NCBI GenBank assembly: GCA_038061695.1
Contig: JBBTYT010000019.1
Span: forward strand, 1 to 20,868
Direction: 5' to 3'
DNA from: M10-OD1-4 sp038061695
GTDB lineage: Bacteria > Patescibacteriota > Minisyncoccia > GWC2-36-17 > M10-OD1-4
DNA: 20,868 nt
The notes below the pieces were generated by a model. That model did not search any database and was not told where the DNA came from. It saw nothing but the letters and a program-made list of their open reading frames with translations. A program made the position numbers and the translations under genes. This document shows, piece by piece, positions 1 through 6,335 of this stretch (positions within the stretch are counted from its first letter, which is position 1; every line of letters begins with the position of its first letter).

Positions 1-2
1 TT

Positions 3-137
3 CCACATCAGGATTTTGTTGGAAAAAGGTTCGGATTTTGTTCAAGAGACACAGCAAAGTTTTATGAAATGATATGCTCTTTTATTGATCAATTTTGCGG
101 TATAAATAATTCACTAATATGCAACATCATCAAATGA
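3..137 (+). CDS. C-terminal end of an unidentified protein (partial, 5' end outside window)
   Basis: An open frame enters from the left edge and ends in TGA at 135-137, leaving 44 residues. It contains FVGKRFGF and FYEMICSFIDQF, which look like normal protein sequence with an amphipathic helix, but I do not recognise the family. The main support is its stop: TGA overlaps the ATG at 134 of the ASCH gene as ATGA, the classic arrangement for translational coupling. That suggests the two genes are co-transcribed. The other two frames close by position 72. Without the upstream part no function can be given. Confidence 0.45.
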   Translation, partial: PHQDFVGKRFGFCSRDTAKFYEMICSFIDQFCGINNSLICNIIK

Positions 138-640
138 AACTGGCAACGGAGCCATATAATAAAATCATTTCAGGGAAGAAAGTTATTGAGTCACGTCTTT
201 TTGATGAAAAACGTCAAAAGATCTCTATTGGTGACATTATTATATTTAGCGAAAATGACAAGACAGATAACAAGATCACTACGATAGTGAAAGGATTGTT
301 GCATTACCAGACTTTCAAGGAACTTTTTGCCGACCACGATCCATCTCTCTTTGGTGAAGACAGTAGTGATCTCCTTTTGACCAAGATAAAACAGTTTTAT
401 TCTGATGAGGACGAGCAGAAATATGGCGTCATAGGCATCCGTCTCAAACTACAAAAAACAAAGGCAGATAGCAAAAATTCTTGGTCGGTGGATATAAAAG
501 ATATTGAACAGAATACTTTTGATTTGTCAGTCGCAAATCCCAACGGAGGTGAAGAAGTTTCTTTGCTAAAGCCAAAGGAGATTGGGAAGTTGGATGATGA
601 GAGCGGGGAGATTTTGAATGGCATTCAAAAGATGATATAG
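134..640 (+). CDS. ASCH-domain protein with a C-terminal tail resembling type I methylase HsdM
   Basis: From ATG 134 this is a 168-residue protein. Residues 1 to about 108 form an ASCH domain (MKLATEPYNKIISGKKVIE, then RLFDEKRQKISIGDIIIF and a closing EQKYGVIGIRLKL), a small PUA-like fold thought to bind RNA or modified nucleotides. ASCH proteins usually end near here. The remaining 60 residues (SWSVDIKDIEQNTFDLSVANPN, then KPKEI and DDESGEILNGI) resemble the extreme C-terminus of HsdM, the type I restriction-modification methyltransferase. I read the gene as an ASCH gene fused to the end of a deleted hsdM. A start at 119 is also open, but 134 overlaps the upstream stop as ATGA and begins at the conserved MKL. 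The NYN gene follows after 12 bases. The ASCH call is firm; the HsdM tail is recognised from memory of family sequences. Confidence 0.8.
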   Translation: MKLATEPYNKIISGKKVIESRLFDEKRQKISIGDIIIFSENDKTDNKITTIVKGLLHYQTFKELFADHDPSLFGEDSSDLLLTKIKQFYSDEDEQKYGVIGIRLKLQKTKADSKNSWSVDIKDIEQNTFDLSVANPNGGEEVSLLKPKEIGKLDDESGEILNGIQKMI

Positions 641-652
641 TGCTATATAAGT

Positions 653-1180
653 ATGAAAAAGTCACAAAATAACTACGCATATATTGACGGGGCAAATCTC
701 CACAAAGGGGTGGAACAACTCGACTGGGAATTTGATTACAAAAAATTCAGAGTATGGCTTACGGAAAAATAGGGAGTTACTCAGGCATATTTATTTCTAG
801 GATTAGTTCCTAAGTATAAAAATCTTTACACACACCTTCAAGAAATAGGATTCACACTGGTATTCAAAGAAGTTACCTATTATGGAGATGGAAAAGTTAA
901 AGGAAATTGCGATGCTGATATTGTGGTTAAGGTAATGAGAGATGCGTTTGAAAATAACTTTGATATGGCAGTTTTGGTGTCGAGTGATGGCGACTATGCG
1001 AGTCTCGTTTCTTTTTTGATAGAAAAGAAAAAAATAAAAACTGTCTTGTCTCCATATGAGACAAAAAAGTGCTCTATTTTGCTAAAAAGAACTAATGTGC
1101 CGATTGCTTATATTGGTGACCAAAAGTCGATTCTAAGGGCTACAAATAAAAAAGCCCCCAACGCGGACGGAACCGCATAA
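653..1180 (+). pseudogene. NYN-domain (PIN-like) ribonuclease family gene, interrupted by TAG at 770-772
   Basis: Translation from ATG 653 gives 175 residues of an NYN/LabA-type protein with one internal TAG at codon 40. The order is YAYIDGANLHKG (first acidic site), the stop after LTEK, GVTQAYLFLG, KGNCDADIVV (acidic pair) and SSDGDYASLV (last acidic site). NYN proteins are PIN-fold proteins, often metal-dependent RNases. The paralogue at 4923 has Tyr at the same place (LKEKYSV), so a Tyr codon was probably lost. TAG ends other genes here, so suppression is unlikely. It follows the ASCH gene by 12 bases. The last codons lie inside a terminator hairpin. A downstream restart at ATG 923 would give an 85-residue fragment with the last acidic motif but not the first. 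Confidence 0.8.
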
Positions 1181-1192
1181 GGGTCTTTTTTG
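1148..1192 (+). terminator. Rho-independent terminator overlapping the end of the first NYN gene
   Basis: Six A's and GCCCC on the left pair with GGGTCTTTTTT on the right with one mismatch, and an inner GCGG/CCGC stem closes the loop. The left arm and inner stem lie inside the coding sequence and encode the last residues (KAPNADGTA). The paralogous gene at 4923 ends the same way. Confidence 0.75.
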
Positions 1193-1227
1193 TAAGGATA
1201 AGAATAGTATATGTGTACACAAGTAAA

Positions 1228-1326
1228 ATGTCAACAGCAATGACCTCGAAAGAAATTTTGGAGGAAATGAATAATTTAGATAAAGAAGGTGGAGAAATAT
1301 TATTAATCATAAAGTCTAAAATATAA
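1228..1326 (+). pseudogene. Short ORF resembling the last residues of an HsdM methylase
   Basis: A 32-codon frame reads MSTAMTSKEILEEMNNLDK and then EGGEILLIIKSKI. The portion from SKEIL onward resembles both the C-terminal tail of HsdM proteins and the tail of the ASCH fusion at 134-640 (KPKEI, DDESGEILNGI). It could therefore be a second leftover of the methylase gene, lying between the NYN terminator and the receiver-like ORF. The stretch is short and helical, so chance similarity is possible. A tiny independent gene is the alternative. Confidence 0.4.
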
Positions 1327-1330
1327 TTGT

Positions 1331-1600
1331 ATGTTTGATTTAAATTTTAATGTGAATAATAAATTTGATAATAGTTTTTGGAGGATTTTTAATCCAATAA
1401 ACTGGTTGAAAAAAAGTTACACAAAAGACAATACAAATATTTTGTTTATTGATGATCTTGAGATGCCCATCGTTGATAATTTAAAAAAAGCAGGGTATAA
1501 GGTCAAAAAAATTAGAGACGTTAAAGATGTAGACGATGCAGATGTTAAAAATTCGCAGATAATCTTCGTAGACTATAAAGGAGTTGGCAAAAATATATAA
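1331..1600 (+). CDS. Truncated receiver-like protein of unknown role
   Basis: An 89-residue ORF starts with a hydrophobic, aromatic N-terminus (residues 1-30) and continues with a half Rossmann-like unit: NILFIDDLEMPIVDNLKKAG, then GYKVKKIRDVKDVDDADVKN and SQIIFVDYKGVG. The paired acidic residues in FIDD and the Asp in IFVDYKG resemble the acid pocket and phospho-acceptor strand of response-regulator receiver domains. A full receiver needs about 40 more residues, which are missing; the frame stops at TAA 1598-1600. I infer a C-terminal truncation. It begins 4 bases after the HsdM-like tail. I do not recognise a named family, and a small intact protein cannot be excluded. Confidence 0.5.
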   Translation: MFDLNFNVNNKFDNSFWRIFNPINWLKKSYTKDNTNILFIDDLEMPIVDNLKKAGYKVKKIRDVKDVDDADVKNSQIIFVDYKGVGKNI

Positions 1601-1715
1601 AAGAAACCCTTTCTAGCAATAACCTGAAGACGACATCAGTTGCCTTTATTTTAAAAGAACAGGCTCTAGAGATGCTATCTATATAGCTTGGATAGAAACA
1701 ATTTTTTCATAATTT
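1601..1715 (+). other. Unassigned spacer between receiver-like ORF and hsdS remnant
   Basis: This stretch is closed in all forward frames by several stops. Two short readings look protein-like (KTTSVAFILKEQALEML and TGSRDAIYIAWIETIFS) in different frames, so it may be scrambled remains of a gene. I cannot assign it. Confidence 0.3.
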
Positions 1716-1829
1716 ATGAAAACTAACTGGCAAACAAAAAAACTTAAAGAAGTTTACAAGTAAAAGTTGGCGGATTTGGAAGAAATAAAGAAATCCATAT
1801 TAAATAAGGCGTTTGCAGGGGAGTTGTAG
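1716..1829 (+). pseudogene. hsdS: Collapsed remnant of hsdS, type I R-M specificity subunit
   Basis: The 38-codon frame reads MKTNWQTKKLKEVYK, a TAA stop at 1761-1763, then KLADLEEIKKSILNKAFAGEL and TAG. NWQTKKL is a common start of HsdS proteins, and KLADLEEIKKSILNKAFAGEL is the highly typical HsdS C-terminal helix. A full HsdS has about 400 residues with two DNA-recognition domains; here start and end are joined directly and both domains are gone. The internal TAA stands where family members have CAA (Gln), consistent with one C to T change after the deletion. The product cannot recognise DNA. The family call is strong despite the length because both ends are diagnostic. Confidence 0.8.
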
Positions 1830-1856
1830 AGTGGATTATATTTTTTTAAGAAAATT

Positions 1857-1871
1857 TGGTATTATATAGAT
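1857..1871 (+). promoter_or_regulatory. Extended -10 promoter of parA, probably leaderless
   Basis: TGGTATTAT (1857-1865) matches the TGN plus TATAAT extended -10 form. The hexamer ends 6 bases before the ATG at 1872, which puts the predicted transcription start on or beside the start codon. No ribosome binding site is visible. The glmS promoter at 17712 has the same geometry. Confidence 0.5.
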
Positions 1872-2894
1872 ATGAAATTTACTCGTACAAAAAAATTGGT
1901 TTATTTTAATAATAAAGGAGGAGTTGGAAAAACCACTCTAGCCTATAATACGGCGGTTAAATTTGCAGAAATGGGATACAAAACAGTATTAGTTGACTTG
2001 GATCCACAGTGTAACCTTTCTCGTATTTCTTTAGGAAACATTTTTGAAGAAAATCTTTTCTCAGACAATCAAAAAACAATATATACAGTTTTACAAGGAG
2101 TTATTAGAGGAGGTGCTGATATTGACACAAGTGTAAAATTTGAAAAAATTGGAACTTCAAATAATTTATTTATATTACCGGGGAGTTTAAAACTTTCCGA
2201 ATACGAAAATTCTCTAATTTCAGCGTATGGAGAAGCAGCCCAGGGTTCAGAACGAGGTTTCTTCAGCACTAGTGCTATTGATAGATTTTTAACCGAAAAA
2301 GGATTGGCGGAAGAAATTGATTTATTTGTAATAGATACTTCCCCCAATTTAAATCTTTTAAATAGAGTAATTTTTTTGGGATCAGATTATTTTGTAACTC
2401 CACTTATGCCTGATGCTTTTTCTGTGCAAGGAATTGAAAACCTAGGAAATACTTTTGAGAGTTGGAAAGATAATTGGAAGAAAACAGCAAAAGTTTTGGC
2501 AAAAGATAAAGGGATACCACATAACAAGGTTTTGGATGGAGAGGGACTTTTTATTGGATATATTGTAAATTCATATAATCAGTATTCTAAAAAACCAATT
2601 AAGAGTAATGAAGAATGGATTGCTAAAATACCAACATTTATTAAAAAATACCTATCTGAAAAACATTGTCGTAATGGTTTAGTAGAAAAATCTTGGAATA
2701 ACCCGTTGGCTCTTATTAAAGATTATGGTCAATTACCGCCACTTGCTCAAATAAAAAATAAGGCCATTTTTAATCTTGATCCAGTAATTGACGGTTTTGA
2801 AAATGTTAAGGGCACACAAGAAAATCTAGAACAATCAAAAAAAGAATTCGTTCATCTTTCAGAAAGTATTTTAAATATTCTAAAGAGTTATTAA
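1872..2894 (+). CDS. ParA/Soj/MinD-type deviant Walker ATPase, orphan
   Basis: This 340-residue protein carries the deviant Walker A motif KGGVGKTT at residues 15-22 with the signature Lys15, the A' segment VLVDLDPQ (Asp42, Asp44) and a Walker B strand LFVIDTSPN (Asp155). These are hallmarks of ParA-family ATPases, which dimerise on ATP and bind DNA or a surface to partition plasmids, chromosomes or protein cargo. The length is near the upper end for the family; residues about 195-300 look like a lineage-specific insertion or C-terminal extension. No ParB-like gene or centromere repeats are adjacent, so it is an orphan. It is one of few intact genes in the decayed island and has its own promoter. 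A role in partitioning a former mobile element is possible but unproven. Confidence 0.88.
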   Translation: MKFTRTKKLVYFNNKGGVGKTTLAYNTAVKFAEMGYKTVLVDLDPQCNLSRISLGNIFEENLFSDNQKTIYTVLQGVIRGGADIDTSVKFEKIGTSNNLFILPGSLKLSEYENSLISAYGEAAQGSERGFFSTSAIDRFLTEKGLAEEIDLFVIDTSPNLNLLNRVIFLGSDYFVTPLMPDAFSVQGIENLGNTFESWKDNWKKTAKVLAKDKGIPHNKVLDGEGLFIGYIVNSYNQYSKKPIKSNEEWIAKIPTFIKKYLSEKHCRNGLVEKSWNNPLALIKDYGQLPPLAQIKNKAIFNLDPVIDGFENVKGTQENLEQSKKEFVHLSESILNILKSY

Positions 2895-2934
2895 GCTAAA
2901 ATACTCCAGAAAAAATGATAGCATAAATAACATT

Positions 2935-3907
2935 GTGAAAAAGAAGCAAGAAAAAAAGAATATGGTAATATACCAAGCAAAAAATGGTGCCATTGAGCTT
3001 CGAGGTGATTTTAAGCATGAAAATATTTGGGCTACGCAAGCTCAAATTGCAGATGTTTTTGGTAGTGAGCGTTCAGTGGTGACAAAGCACATACGAAATA
3101 TCTTGAAAGATAAGGAATTGGATGGAAAATCAGTATGTGCAAATTTTGCACATACTGGAAATGATGGAAAAACCTACCAGGTGCAGTTTTATAACCTTGA
3201 TGTGATTCTTGCTGTTGGATATAGAACTAATTCAAAATTGGCTATCGAATTTCGTAAGTGGGCAACCAAGACTCTCAGAGAACATATCACCAAGGGCTAT
3301 ACGATAAACCGCAAGCAAATCGTGAAAAACTATGACGTTTTCATGAAGTCGGTTGGTGATATTCAAGCACTTTTGCCTAAGCACATCACTCTTGATCCAA
3401 AATAAATTCTCGAGTTGATCAAGGAATTTTCTAGTACATGGATATCACTCGATGCGTATGACAAAGAAACACTAAAGCCTATTGGTAAAACAAAAACATC
3501 AATTAAGCTAAATGGAGAAGAGTTGGCAAACGAAATTCAAGTTCTTCGTACTGAGTTATTAAGAAAGGGCGAGGCAGAAGAGATTTTTGCGCAAGAACGA
3601 GACAAGGGTAATATCGAAGGAATCGTGGGAAACATCATGCAATTATTTGGTGGCAAGGCTCTGTACCCTACTATTGAAGAAAAAGCGGCACACCTCTTAT
3701 ATTTTTATGATCAAGAATCATCCGTTTGTGGATGGCAATAAACGTTCTGGTGCATGGGCATTTCTCTGGTTTTTGCGAAAGGCAAAATTAAAATCAATGC
3801 GTAGCATAAATCCAAATGCTCTTACCGCCCTGACCCTCTTAATCGCGGAAAGCGATCCAAAGAAAAAAGATTTGATGGTGGCGTTGGTAACGCAGATGTT
3901 GAAATAA
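2935..3907 (+). pseudogene. RhuM family gene with C-terminal Fic/DOC domain, broken by TAA 3403 and a T insertion near 3702-3706
   Basis: The intact ancestor can be read across three pieces. Residues from VIYQAKNGAIELRGDF through FRKWATKTLREHITKGYTIN are the RhuM (virulence protein) domain. An in-frame TAA at 3403-3405 follows LDPK; the same frame continues as ILELIKEFSSTWISLDAYD and TIEEKAAHLLYF. In the T5 run at 3702-3706 one extra T shifts the frame; after it comes MIKNHPFVDGNKRSGAWAF, a Fic motif of form HPFx(D/E)GNxR, and a normal C-terminus ending at 3907. Fic domains transfer AMP or phosphate from nucleotides to proteins; RhuM-Fic genes often sit inside type I R-M loci. GTG 2935 is the longest start; ATG 2962 is the alternative. 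Two independent lesions indicate a pseudogene. Confidence 0.85.
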
Positions 3908-3911
3908 AAAT

Positions 3912-4052
3912 ATGAGTAAATTATTAAAACAAATAAATAAATGTCGAGAATTAGAAAAAAAGATCAAGAGGAGTCTTAAGGAGCTTGGGTTTCAAAATTT
4001 ATGGCCAAAAAAATTCAACCACAATTTCAAGAACACTACCGTCTGTATATAG
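3912..4052 (+). CDS. Leader ORF, copy A (lysine-rich coiled-coil peptide)
   Basis: A 46-codon frame begins MSKLLKQINKCRELEKKIKR and SLKELGF. The first 27 codons match the leader ORF at 5563 nearly base for base and begin like the NYN protein at 4923. In the 5563 copy the frame stops at codon 28 (TAA); here the same codon is CAA (3993-3995), so the frame runs on into the DUF3800 gene (start 4001, other frame) until TAG 4050. The charged heptad-like pattern suggests a short coiled coil or amphipathic helix. It starts 4 bases after the RhuM-Fic stop and lacks the 36-base upstream repeat that precedes the other two copies. Function unknown; coupling of cargo translation is one possibility. Confidence 0.45.
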   Translation: MSKLLKQINKCRELEKKIKRSLKELGFQNLWPKKFNHNFKNTTVCI

Positions 4053-4810
4053 ACGAATTGGGAACTGCAAGCCCTAAAGATATAACCTCAGAATTGTATA
4101 TCTTAGCTGGGTGTTCTATCAATAAAAAAGATTGCAAAGATTTAAAGATTTATGCTGATTAGATAAAGTTTAAATATTGGGGAAGAACCGACGTCGTTTT
4201 TCATTCTCGAGAAATAGGGAGAAAAGAAAATGATTTTGCGATTTTGAAAGACTCTAAAATTCTAAAGGAATTTATTGCAGATTTAAATACCTTTCTTTTT
4301 CACTCGAAAATAAAATTGTTTTTTATTGTGGTTAATAAGGCTAGCGCGCGAGCTACAGGATGGGATGATATAAAAGTACATAAAGACACAACAGCATTTT
4401 TGATAAGAAATTTCTTGCTCATTCTTCTTGCGAACGAGTCAAGAGGCGAAATAATTATCGAATCCTCTTCTGTCTCAAAAGATATTCATTTACTGGACTC
4501 TTTAAACTTCTTTCTCGGGGCAGGGCTTTCAAATCTTGGTGTTGATCATGACAAAGTCAGAGACACCCTTACTTCGGTTTCGTTTGTGACAAAAAGAAAT
4601 CACGATATTGAAGAGCAGATCGCGGACATCTTTGCGTATGTTGCCAAAATAAAATATCAATTAGAAACTAAGGGGAGAAAGCCTAAGAACAATTATGAAA
4701 AAATGATGCTTGGACTTGTAGAGAAAAAGCTTTTTTGTGCGCCAGTAGGTGCAGTGTTAAAGAAAGCAAAGTTATTTAAAGAGATAAACCCCTTTTTGGT
4801 TCTCCCGTAA
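4001..4810 (+). pseudogene. DUF3800 protein gene, copy 1, interrupted by TAG at 4160-4162
   Basis: Starting at ATG 4001, 269 codons are open except for TAG at codon 54. The N-terminus HYRLYIDELGTASPKD has the acidic YIDE motif that begins DUF3800 proteins, followed by ELYILAGCSI. After the stop come IKFKYWGRTDVVFHSREIG, typical of the family, and a late EEQIADIFAYVAK containing the C-terminal Asp. DUF3800 proteins have an RNase H-like look with conserved acidic residues; their role is not established, though they occur in defence and mobile contexts. The lost codon was probably CAG (Gln). ATG 4244 could restart a 188-residue fragment without the first acidic motif. The gene overlaps the leader ORF of copy A in another frame and is followed by a terminator. 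Confidence 0.75.
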
Positions 4811-4819
4811 AATAGACAA

Positions 4820-4863
4820 GAAAAAAACCGGCTCGCTGCTTTCGCTCGCTCCCCAGTTTTTCA
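4820..4863 (+). terminator. Terminator-like hairpin after DUF3800 copy 1
   Basis: GAAAAAAAC on the left can pair with GTTTTTC on the right around a GC-rich centre (GGCTCGCTGCTTTCGCTCGCTCC). It lies 10 bases after the DUF3800 stop and just before the next cassette. Pairing is imperfect, so termination strength is uncertain. Confidence 0.45.
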
Positions 4864-4890
4864 TGAAAGTATACTATCAAAAAGGTCGTC

Positions 4891-4926
4891 AAAAGTCAAT
4901 CAGTTATCCACAGAACAAAAATATGA
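4891..4926 (+). repeat. 36-base leader repeat, copy B, containing TTATCCACA
   Basis: These 36 bases are identical to 5531-5566 and end at the first bases of the MSKLL/MNKLL start codon region. Each copy contains TTATCCACA (4904-4912), a perfect match to the DnaA-box consensus. Similarity continues less exactly into the downstream coding region. The shared copy in front of different cargo genes suggests a moving or duplicated 5' module. Confidence 0.85.
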
Positions 4927-5482
4927 GTAAATTATTAAAACAAATAAATAAATGTCATGAACTGGAAAAAGAAATAAACAATCACGCTTTCATAGATAGC
5001 CAGAACTTGAATCTTAGCATCCAATCACTTGGTTGGAAATTAGATTTTTCTCGATTCAGAATTTATTTAAAAGAAAAGTACAGTGTGGCAAAGGCTTTTC
5101 TATTTATCGGCTATGTGGAAGGTAATAGTAGTTTGTACGCGGGCCTTCAGGAAGCGGGATTTATCTGTTTTTTAAACCAACATTAAAATACAAAGATGGT
5201 ACGACAAAAGGTAACTGTGATGCGGAGTTAGTTCTTCAAGTAATGATTGAATATCAAAACTATAACAAGGCAGTTATTGTGACTGGGGATGGCGATTTTC
5301 ATTGTCTGATCCAGCACCTTCTTAAAAACGATAAACTCAAAGCCGTAGTTGTTCCTAATAAGTTAAGATTCTCTGCCTTTTTAAAGGTTGATTACATAAA
5401 GCCATTCTTACGCTTTATGAATGATTTAAGGAAGAAACTTGAGTATATTAAGAAAAGACCCCATGAGGATGAAACCTCATAG
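4923..5482 (+). pseudogene. NYN-domain gene, copy 2, with -1 frameshift at a T6 run (5168-5173)
   Basis: ATG 4923 opens with the leader peptide MSKLLKQINKCHELEKEINN fused in frame to an NYN domain: HAFIDSQNLNLSIQ, LKEKYSVAKAFLFIG and GLQEAGFICF. At T6 the frame runs into TAA 5184, but the next frame continues as KPTLKYKDGTTKGNCDAEL, VTGDGDFHCLI and a C-terminus ending at 5482. All acidic NYN sites survive across both frames. One missing T explains the break. The site in the zero frame is T TTT TTA, which is also a canonical -1 slippery heptamer, so programmed frameshifting is formally possible; neighbouring genes are broken, which favours decay. An earlier ATG at 4863 is open, but 4923 matches the other leader copies. 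Confidence 0.78.
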
Positions 5483-5493
5483 GGCACTCTTTT
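5453..5493 (+). terminator. Rho-independent terminator overlapping the end of NYN copy 2
   Basis: ATGAGG (5463-5468) pairs with CCTCAT (5475-5480), flanked by CCC/GGG and AAAA/TTTT. As in the first NYN gene, the hairpin also encodes the C-terminal residues (RPHEDETS). The two hairpins look homologous. Confidence 0.75.
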
Positions 5494-5530
5494 CCATTGA
5501 TGATATTAGAAGTGTATGGCATCTAATGTG

Positions 5531-5566
5531 AAAAGTCAATCAGTTATCCACAGAACAAAAATATGA
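5531..5566 (+). repeat. 36-base leader repeat, copy C, containing TTATCCACA
   Basis: Identical to 4891-4926, with the DnaA-box-like TTATCCACA at 5544-5552. It directly precedes the leader ORF at 5563. The third leader copy (3912) keeps only the last few bases of this repeat. Confidence 0.85.
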
Positions 5567-5646
5567 ACAAATTACTGGAACAAATAAATAAATGTCGAGA
5601 ATTAGAAAAAAAGATCAAGAAGAATCTTAAGGAGTTTGGGTTTTAA
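5563..5646 (+). CDS. Leader ORF, copy C (27-residue coiled-coil-like peptide)
   Basis: The frame reads MNKLLEQINKCRELEKKIKK then NLKEFGF and stops at TAA 5644-5646, 4 bases before the DUF3800 ATG at 5651. It is nearly the same as codons 1-27 at 3912, including silent positions, and matches the N-terminus of the NYN protein at 4923. Differences from copy A are mostly single substitutions without frame loss, which hints that the peptide or its RNA is maintained. Tight spacing suggests it could set up reinitiation on the DUF3800 gene. No known family is recognised. Confidence 0.45.
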   Translation: MNKLLEQINKCRELEKKIKKNLKEFGF

Positions 5647-5650
5647 ATAT

Positions 5651-6298
5651 ATGTATATATTCTTAGACGAAAGTGGAAATTTTAAGAAACATAATCACGA
5701 AGAATACTTTGTGATAGGATCTTTTACAGTAAGTAATCAACGAGCCACAGCGAAAGCATTTAGATCTTGGCTACGTACCAGATTTCCAAGAAAGATGCGA
5801 ACACAGAGTGAGATAAAATGGTCTGCAACAGGTATTACGGATGAACTTCGTATGCGAACAATTAAGCACATTTCAGACTTGAATGTTCGTATTAGGTATG
5901 GATATTTGTTGAGAAATAACATACCAAGTACCTATAAAAGAAAAGGAAGATTAGACAGTGGGATTTTATACGCCAATATTATAGCAGAAACACTTGAAAC
6001 ATATCTACCTACTGATGAAAAAGAGATCTATATATTTTGTGACCAAAGATCACTGAAAGATATGTCTAAGAGTGAATTTGAGTCACATATCACAGGTAAA
6101 CTCTTACCTTTATGTGTTACTGGAACTAGGATTCAGGTGCAAATGATCGACTCAACTTCAAATGTAAATATTCAAATTGCTGATTGGATTTCCGGAGCAA
6201 TTTCTCGATATTTAGAAAATAGTAAAAATGGTGAAGAATATTTTAAAATATTAAAAAATAATTTCTTAGAAAAAGGCAGGGAATTTTTTACAGAATAA
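5651..6298 (+). CDS. DUF3800 domain protein, copy 2 (intact)
   Basis: From ATG 5651 the protein has 215 residues. It opens with MYIFLDESGNFKKHNHEEYF, the classic DUF3800 start with the acidic pair in LDESG, and has EIYIFCDQRSLKD in the middle and NIQIADWISGAISRYLE near the end, with the conserved late Asp. Length and motif order are normal for the family. The function of DUF3800 is not established; the acidic pattern suggests a metal-dependent, possibly RNase H-like, enzyme. It is the intact counterpart of the broken gene at 4001 but only distantly similar to it, and it uses the same leader module. A longer frame from TTG 5636 is open, but 5651 fits the conserved start. Confidence 0.88.
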   Translation: MYIFLDESGNFKKHNHEEYFVIGSFTVSNQRATAKAFRSWLRTRFPRKMRTQSEIKWSATGITDELRMRTIKHISDLNVRIRYGYLLRNNIPSTYKRKGRLDSGILYANIIAETLETYLPTDEKEIYIFCDQRSLKDMSKSEFESHITGKLLPLCVTGTRIQVQMIDSTSNVNIQIADWISGAISRYLENSKNGEEYFKILKNNFLEKGREFFTE

Positions 6299-6335
6299 AT
6301 ACCATGAATACTTTTATAAAAAAGATCTTAATACA

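Noticed and set aside
3695..3745. Programmed frameshift in the RhuM-Fic gene
   Set aside because: The shift is +1 in a simple T5 run without a recognised slippery motif, and the same gene also has an upstream in-frame TAA.
3587..3907. Separate small Fic protein gene
   Set aside because: Its first 38 codons overlap the RhuM-Fic coding sequence in another frame; only the part after 3707 is Fic sequence, continuing the broken gene.
653..4162. TAG read as an amino acid in the NYN and DUF3800 genes
   Set aside because: TAG closes other genes here (638-640, 7919-7921), the two sites would need different residues, and TAA lesions and indels occur beside them.
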